A stretch of DNA of 64,000 nt, taken from the NCBI GenBank assembly GCA_029959085.1, contig JARWIR010000008.1, forward strand, positions 16,478,001 to 16,542,000, read 5' to 3'. Below the pieces are notes generated by a model. It had not been told where the DNA came from and searched no databases. It saw only the letters and a list, made by a program, of their open reading frames with translations. Source of the DNA: Nemophila menziesii. Taxonomy: Eukaryota > Streptophyta > Magnoliopsida > Boraginales > Hydrophyllaceae. The number at the start of each line of letters is the position of its first letter. Positions within the stretch are counted from its first letter, which is position 1. The translations under genes and the position numbers were made by a program. This document shows, piece by piece, positions 58,012-64,000 of the stretch.

Positions 58012-58415
58012 GGCTTGGATTGCGATTCGGCGGTCGAAGGAGAAGCGTACGCGGTTGTCAAAGCAGTTGAACTTAGTCAACAACTACCTGGAAGACGGGA
58101 GGTCATTTTTTCGGATAACCTTGAGATTATTCAAGGTATCAAGCAGTTCCAGCAGCGAGTTGGTCTATCCAACCTATTCTTCGTAAAATTATTCACGAAA
58201 CTGGAAAGAATGGTCCTCAATTTCAACATATCAAGAGGAATCTCAACAGTCTAGTGGATAAGATTGCAAAAAAAGCTAGGCACGGGGCAATGGAAGTTCG
58301 TAGGAAAGCTATTTGTCCTTTTGAATTAGCCTCTTTGTTTTATAAACTTGGTATTGGATAATTACTGTAATATTTCAGGGTGCTTTGCACCCTTCTGTTG
58401 TCCAAAAAAAAAATC
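58012..58415 (+). mobile_element. 404-bp 5'-truncated LINE with 12-bp target duplication
   Basis: The insert encodes the end of a LINE RNase H domain: SAVEGEAYAVVKAVELSQQL, IFSDNLEIIQGI, then in another frame HIKRNLNSLVDKIAKKAR. A ~110-bp 3' UTR and an A run follow. It is flanked by AATAACAACTAT at 58,000-58,011 and 58,416-58,427, proving target-primed insertion into the PIF-like element. It is the plus-strand relative of the 4,870-5,311 fragment. Confidence 0.85.
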
Positions 58416-59408
58416 AATAACAACTATCACGTGCGATGAGTACATTACAATGATAATGTTATAAAATTCAAACTTCAAGTAAAATGATGAAACAATCGTG
58501 TGTTCTGGTCAATGAAGCCTTAAACTATTGAAGAACCTGGTTAATTGGATATTGAAATTAAAGACGTATTTATTCTCATTTATGTCATCCTTGTGATCAA
58601 AATATTTAAAATCTTCAAAAACGTTAACAATACTCTTTTAAAAAATTTAAGTCAATTTTACTGGTTTTCTTATTCAATTTGCCCACATTTGAATTTGTAT
58701 TCAATATTCAGATAAGTATTCAGTAAATAACAAGCAAACAAATTATACTTAACAATTCAGAAGGTTAAAATAGGTAAAGTAGCATATTCAGATAATGTAT
58801 TCAGATGGTTTTCCAAACAGTTTAATTGATTCAGCATTCAGTATTCAGAGTGTACCTCTTAACAGATTCAGTGACATTCAGATGTATATTCAGAATTCAG
58901 CACTTATTAACAAAAAAAAACAAACGCCACCTAAGGCATTCAGATCTGAATTGGTCAGGAAAAACAAACAGTCTGATTGATCCAGTGTCTTAATGAACCA
59001 GATTAAGATCTCATTAAGTGCAAACAAACACCCCCTTAGTTAATAAGAAGGTTTTACAAGTTTGAGCATATTCAACTCAAAAGACCTACTACTTTTTATT
59101 CGCAAATTTATTTTCTAAACCTATGTATTTTTCACCAACTTTCCACAAAATATATTAATGTTGATATTAAAACAAGAATTATTTTGTTCATGGTTGTTAT
59201 TGTAAGATCAAAATATTTTGGATACAAAAAACACAATTTTTTGGAAAATAAAAGATAAAGGATACAACTTTATTAAAATATATTTCTAAGATAAAAATTG
59301 TATGTCAAATAAAACTTTATAATGATCAGGGTAGGTATCAACCATCCCATGTAGTTACAAGAATAACTAAACAATGAAGAAACATAAAAGTGAACGCATA
59401 TGCTATAT

Positions 59409-59761
59409 GTGTGGCGTATCACAGATATGTTGTATAGGCCAGAAGAGGAAGTAGCTGATCTTAAGCATTTCAAGGATCATATAGTGGAGTGTTCAGCTAC
59501 TACTACTCCACCTCCTAGTACCTAGTTGTTGTTGTTGTTTGTACCTTTGGGATAGTTTGTTGTACTTTGGTATATGTCTTATTATGATGCTTTTGTAAAG
59601 GGGGGAAGTAAGGAGGAGATGGATGTTTGTTGTTAGGTTTTGTTAATTTTCAAACTTTTACTTGTTATTCTGTTTAGGTCATGCAGTTCACTGCAAAATC
59701 GGTCTTTATTTTATGTCACATTATCATAAAAATATATGCTAGTATCTCTGTTAAAAATAAT
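59409..59761 (+). mobile_element. 353-bp retrocopy-like insertion with 13-bp target duplication
   Basis: Absent from copy A and flanked by GCATATGCTATAT at 59,396-59,408 and 59,762-59,774. The plus strand starts in a coding frame, WRITDMLYRPEEEVADLKHF and KDHIVECSATTTTPPPST-stop (TAG at 59,522-59,524). About 235 bp of 3'-UTR-like sequence follows. The structure fits a 5'-truncated cDNA of a host or element mRNA inserted by LINE machinery, although only a weak A-rich end (GTTAAAAATAA) remains. I do not recognise the protein. Confidence 0.65.
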
Positions 59762-60194
59762 GCATATGCTATATTATATTTATGGTAGAAGCTTTGGTGG
59801 TTTACCAAATTCAATTTAAACACAAAAAAAACCTAGAAATTCAATAAAAATATATATTAATTTAATTCACTGAATTACTAGAAGTGAATCTTATTTGCAA
59901 TCATTTTTTCAAATAAGAGACAAAAATTGAAATATATGTGTTTGATTTTAATAATTGATCAAGGTAAAACAAACCAATTTTCTTTTTCACAAAAACTAAC
60001 CACATCATAGTTAAAAATATATTATGTTGTTTCATGTGACCAACTAAAATTTTCATTTTAATCTTTGACAGTCTTTTTTTTTGGTCAAAATAGTAAGTAG
60101 AAGAATATTTTTGAATTTTCTAAATTTCATAAAATAGTTAAGGGTTGGATTCTTTTTACATTTTGATTATTTTATTATGGTAGTAGGTGAGTGA

Positions 60195-60765
60195 AGCCAC
60201 TATTAATGTGAGGAGGGAAAAATGAGAAGGTAATGTTTTTTTCTAATTCATATGATATTTACCCTAGGACTCTTATTCACTACTTCTTTATTATGATATT
60301 TTTACAGACTGTAGCGGAGCTCAAATAAGAGGAGCTTGTACTTCTTGAAGTAAAGAGCCAGTTGAAAAGGGTAATTTTTACATACTCAATCTTTTGTTAG
60401 GATTTTTGATAATCAATAATAATATGTTTAATGTATTTAAGTGCGTAATTAATCTTCTCTAATTAATCATGTTGTGCCAAAAGTGAAAACTTTACGCACC
60501 AAAATGGATAGAGAGAGGCTAACGAATGCGTACTACAAAAAAGAGAAAGGTACGTATCAAATCTTCGATTACTTAACTTATATAAATAAATAGAGTTGTC
60601 AATCTCATTCACTTAATTGATCGCTTGTTACAGCTTGACTTAGAATCACTAGTAGAAAATGAGAAGAAGAGATGTACGGAATGGCCAAAAGAGCTTTGTA
60701 GGCTTGTACTCCCGGACCTAAATCTTCCGTTTGATGAGGATTCCAACATTCAAGATGCATTGTAG
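60195..60765 (+). pseudogene. Broken multi-exon gene with DLNLPF motif, copy B
   Basis: Duplicate of 20,731-21,323. Exon two reads TVAELK followed by a TAA and EELVLLEVKSQLKR. Exon three has lost its clear acceptor (GTGCCAAAAGTG in place of GTGCAGCAAGTG). The last exon encodes LDLESLVENEKKRCTEWPKE and LVLPDLNLPFDEDSNIQDAL before TAG. Lesions differ from copy A, but both retain an open last exon. Confidence 0.5.
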
Positions 60766-61385
60766 AGCAAGCCAGTTACAAAAATTCTATTTACTTGATA
60801 AAAACTGGGTGTTTTTTATGGTAATATTAAACCTAACGTTTATTATAGACTTGATTACCTTCTCTAAAGCAGAGAAGAAGTGTTTTTTTTCTTTTTGAAT
60901 AGTAAGAATTTGTTCATTTATTTATCTAAGGTGTTGGGGTTGGTGGCAGCTAATTCTTGATGGCCAAACTTAGTTCCTTTATTTCATTATCGACATATAA
61001 ATGTAACTATTTCTTCTACAGAGGAGTTACCAGATTTTTGGTTTATCATATTATATGATTTAGAAACTAGTTTATTCTATTTGTGTTTTGTTTAATGTTT
61101 AATCTTATCTGTCATGATATTGACAGAATGCATCAACATTTTAATGTTGACTGTGATGTTTGTAGAACTACTCCCACTTGCAATTATGATCTACCCCACG
61201 AAATAAAAGATTTTTAACTCAAATCATGTTAGTGAAGGAGTCACTAAGTGTGTAGATCAATTTGTGAACGAATGATTTAAATGAAACCCCTCATATTGGA
61301 TATCTAAATTGAGCATGAAAAGAAAGGATGATCAATGCTAAAGAGTATTTATTTTGGTCAAAGGCTAACGAGTGTTAGATTTACC

Positions 61386-61901
61386 TAGGGATGGGAATGG
61401 TTATGGTTTAGAACCGAAACCGATGAAAATTAGAACCGATTAAAAACCGATTATGCAACCATAGATTAATACCGTTAGGTTATGGTTTTGAAAAATATAA
61501 CTGATGTTTAAATCCATTAGGTTATGGTTGTGTATTTTATAATAATATAGGTAAAAAAGTATTTTTATATCTCAAACTAAAATCTAAATATTAGACTTAA
61601 CAAAAAAAAGTAACAAACATGTTATTTAATTAAGTATCAACATAATATTTTATATATTTTGAAGATTTTTCTTGTATTCGTGATCTTATTTTAAAAAATT
61701 TCAACATATATATAGAGTTACAGTTTGGTTATGGTTAAAATCTGAAAATCCGCTTGAACAACCGAATCCGAATTATTCGGCTTTGGTTTTGAAAAGTAAA
61801 TCCGATGGTTAAATACAGTAGGATTTTTTTTTTCATAAATTAAATGGTTATAGACATGGATTTAGATTTTTTTTGCAGTACTCAGATCTGTTACCATCCC
61901 T
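61386..61901. mobile_element. 516-bp MITE, copy B
   Basis: Duplicate of the element at 21,946-22,512, with the same diverged flanks (AGATTTACC and AGATTTTCC). It is about 50 bp shorter owing to an internal deletion. Its presence at the same position in both copies shows that it predates the duplication. Confidence 0.75.
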
Positions 61902-62110
61902 AGATTTTCCCTAAGTTTGTAGGTTGATGACAAGTTATATTTTTCACCACCGTATATGTTTTTCAATTTATCTTCTTTCCCATAACCCCAATAATTCAAA
62001 TTATAACAAATATCTAGGAAGTGGATTATTCTACACATCCAAAAATAGGAGGTCAATTAATTAACATGGGTTTTTGAGACAGTCATAATATTTCAAAGAA
62101 ATATAGGGTA

Positions 62111-62916
62111 GATCTTGATTTTTTTGCAATTTTAACTTTTTTTTATAAATAATTGGCGATTTGGCATGGGTAGAGAAAGAACTGCGGGACTAGAACACAC
62201 GTGGTGGCCCATTTACCACCCCCTTGATGGGCGGTGTTCAGTTCAACGCCCTTAATTAGTATGTTGATTAAGTAATAAGGGTGGTTATTTGATGAACTCC
62301 CATCACCTAATAAGCATCGAAAAGTATAGGCGGTTGTTTGACCACCGCCTTTTTCACGTTTACGGAAAAAATAAAGGGTGGTCGTTAGATGACCGCCCTT
62401 AACAAGATTTTAGGGTAAATATAAAACCCATATTCATTTCTCTCCCATTTCAATACCTATTTCTCTCCTACACTCACACCCATTAATAACCCATCCGAAA
62501 TCTTCAATTTTTTTATTAAATCCTTGGAAATTTCATCTTGAAGGTATTTATTCTATTCATTTGCTATTACATATATCATATATAATTAAGAAAATTTAGG
62601 TTTTATTTGTTTTATTTTTTTATATATTACTTGTAGTAATAATTAGTTGTAGGAGTTTGTTTCTAATATTGATTAGGTTAAATTATGTTTTATATATTTT
62701 CTTTGATTTAGTATTGATAATGTTGTTTATATTAGGGTTTTAGGTTAATATGAGTTTTATGTCGTTATGTTTTTATGTAGGTGATATTGTTCAGAGTGGT
62801 AACGGTTTTGTTAAATATACCTGGGGAGATTGTAAAGCGTTAATGACCGAAGGAGATGTTGGGTTAGTTGGTGTAAAACAAGTCATGTGTTTGTATTGCA
62901 ATGGGAATGTAAATGA
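62111..62916 (+). mobile_element. Left part of the deleted MULE, copy B
   Basis: Matches 22,723-23,516, including the ~230-bp terminal repeat (CACACGTGGTGGCCCATTTA) and the first part of the transposase frame. The right half and right terminal repeat are missing; homology ends abruptly at 62,916. Confidence 0.7.
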
Positions 62917-62965
62917 ATCGCTCTACTATGAATATGAGATTCCAAGCTTGGAGAAGAGATCATGA
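62750..62965 (+). pseudogene. MuDR-like transposase N-terminal fragment, copy B
   Basis: The frame begins MSFMSLCFYVGDIVQSGNGF, parallel to 23,350. It runs 56 codons in homology, then 15 unrelated codons (LYYEYEIPSLEKRS) after the breakpoint at 62,916. No catalytic residues. Dead fragment. Confidence 0.65.
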
Positions 62966-63405
62966 GGTAGCTTTTTATCACTTCTAATTGAAAAAATATT
63001 AATTGGCACGAATTTTAAATAGCAAATGGTGATAACTTTTTCTTATGTCTTTCTCAAAAAACCTTACAAAGTATTACAGTAGAACTATCTACGAAGATGA
63101 CACACCTGAAATATTGCGAGATTTCTCTGGAATGATGAATTTTGGAATAATTGAGAAATATGCTTGTAAGTTACGAGATTTTGGGTGATTCTGATACAAA
63201 TGGAACAATAGAAAACAAAAAATGAATCTCTTGATTGTTCACAATACTAATTATCATCCTAGTGAAAAAGGTGTTTCTTTGAAGTTAATTGCACGATATA
63301 GGGATGTATAGTGCAATTTTTGCATAATATAGGGACTTATATTCCAATTATCTCAAAACAAGTATTTTTTCTTCTCCAAATGAATCTCATGAGTACAATT
63401 AAATA
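62966..63405. other. No supported gene
   Basis: AT-rich sequence. Around 63,290-63,350 the words ATATAGGGATGTATAGTGCAATTTTTGCATAATATAGGGAC echo the ~35-bp units in the arms of the foldback-like element at 51.4 and 53.3 kb. Confidence 0.35.
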
Positions 63406-63696
63406 GAGTAGGAGAAGTGTTAGCGCAAAGGAAGATGAAATAAAGAATGTTACCCTAATGGTAGAGTGGGAGGATGGAGAAGAGTATTTTGTGACTCTCC
63501 ATCTTCTTGTCTTCCTCTACAAGTCAACTAGCTTCTTCCTAAGGATTTTTTGAATATTACGGATGTAAGTACAAGAAATGACATGTTTAAAAAGGTAAGT
63601 AGTCATATAAATAGGTTTTAGGTCTAAATATAGGTCATGTGCCAAGTCTTGGAGTCCTAATCCAACTCAAACTCGTTTTCCTTAATAATAGACTGA
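63406..63696. repeat. LTR-like fragment related to the 12-kb solo LTR
   Basis: The order GTGACTCTCCATCTTCTTGTC, TTCCTCTACAAGTCAACTAGC, a TATA-like ATATAAATAGG near 63,605 and CTTGGAGTCCTAATCCAACTC follows the same series of words at about 12,775-13,050 in the solo LTR. No terminal TG or CA is placed. Confidence 0.4.
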
Positions 63697-63990
63697 TTGA
63701 TCTTTGGAGTTTGTAAAATTCATAAATCCTTCGTTACAACTCAAAATCTAGTGATCTTGGTATCAAAACGACTGCAATTCGAGGATGTGCTTGTCCAAGT
63801 AGGTAACCTTGTTATTACCACAGACTTTATTATTCTTGACTATAAAGTAGATAAGAATGTCCCATTCATTCTTGAGCGTCCATTCCTCGCCACCAGTGAC
63901 ACCATAGTGAATGTGAATGAAGGAACCGTGACTCTTAGTATTGAAGATGATTCTGAAACAATCTATGTTTCGGGAAAGAAGAGGAAATAG
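63697..63990 (+). pseudogene. Ty3-type retrotransposon protease C-terminal fragment
   Basis: The frame contains FEDVLVQVGNLVITTDFIIL, then DYKVDKNVPFILERPFLATS and DTIVNVNEGTVTLSI. This matches the C-terminal half of the retropepsin-like domain of plant Ty3 (Athila/Tat-type) polyproteins, usually EDVLVKV...DFIVLD...VP(L/I)ILGRPFLAT...IDV..G.LTL. The normal ILGRPF Gly is Glu here. The catalytic DxG would lie upstream and is not visible. The frame ends at TAG 63,988-63,990. The true start is unknown. Confidence 0.7.
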
Positions 63991-64000
63991 AAGTCACCCG

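Larger units (their letters stand above)
56099..59035 (+). mobile_element. PIF/Harbinger-like insertion with interlocked ends
   Basis: Copy A shows the empty site CTTAGTTAATAAG, so this is an insertion with TTA on both sides (56,096-56,098 and 59,036-59,038), the PIF/Harbinger target. Two pairs of inverted ends are present. One pair is GTGTCGTTTGTT at 56,100 and AACAAACGCCACC ending 58,931. The other is GGTGGTGTTTGTTTGCACTT at 56,199 and AAGTGCAAACAAACACCCCC ending 59,035. The pairs overlap in the order 1-2-1-2. Inside lie a transposase relic and a truncated LINE. Confidence 0.75.
59036..62916. repeat. Copy B of the duplicated block, segment 3
   Basis: Matches copy A from about 20,116 to 23,516. 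Copy B has two extra stretches near 59,409-59,930. The match stops in the MULE transposase fragment at AATGTAAATGA, where copy B changes to unrelated sequence. Confidence 0.85.

Overview
This window looks like nuclear DNA from a eudicot plant: AT-rich, intron-bearing, and full of nested transposable elements. A daisy-family (Asteraceae) or related asterid source is a guess from the general look of the repeats. No prokaryotic gene organisation, rRNA, CRISPR array or intact tRNA gene was seen. Only two ordinary host genes look intact: an AVT6E-type vacuolar amino-acid transporter (about 6.1-7.5 kb, minus strand) and a CC-type (ROXY-like) glutaredoxin (50.1-50.5 kb, plus strand).

Layout. 0-5.9 kb: degenerate retroelement-like repeats, a tRNA-derived SINE with a 14-bp target duplication, and a LINE RNase H fragment. 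6-7.6 kb: AVT6E. 7.97-14.9 kb: one decayed minus-strand LINE split by two later insertions, a 1.76-kb GC-rich element and a 1,559-bp solo LTR with a perfect 5-bp duplication. 15-17.2 kb: Helitron-like and LTR-like remnants. 17.9-23.5 kb: copy A of a duplicated block holding a broken multi-exon gene with a DLNLPF motif, a MITE, and the start of a deleted Mutator-like element (MULE). 24.8-35.9 kb: a second MITE with a 9-bp duplication, a SEN1-like helicase pseudogene, a class 3 lipase fragment, a ~154-bp tandem repeat array, and a 130-bp captured piece of AVT6E. 35.9-62.9 kb: copy B of the same block, broken by several insertions.

The largest insertion in copy B is 17.9 kb (36,316-54,218) flanked by a 20-bp direct repeat. 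It carries a decayed ULP1/C48-like gene that has lost its catalytic cysteine, a truncated glutaredoxin, a field of palindromic GGGTATACCC-like motifs, the intact glutaredoxin, a Ca2+-ATPase fragment and a long-inverted-repeat element. Inside the palindromic-motif field sits a young 4,497-bp MULE (43,066-47,562) with nearly identical ~280-bp terminal inverted repeats and a perfect 9-bp duplication. It encodes a MuDR-type transposase on the plus strand and, convergent to it, two minus-strand genes: a GRF zinc-finger protein with a C-terminal membrane segment, and a small protein with a nuclear-localisation-like motif. This arrangement recalls mudrA/mudrB of maize MuDR, but the accessory proteins do not resemble anything I can name as mudrB. 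It is my leading candidate for an under-described system.

The other copy B insertions are interlocked PIF/Harbinger-like elements (56.1-59.0 kb, with a 404-bp truncated LINE inside) and a 353-bp retrocopy-like insertion (59.4 kb). The window ends in a Ty3-type protease fragment. The order of events can be read from nesting: the MITE and MULE were in the ancestral block before it was duplicated, then copy B took the insertions.
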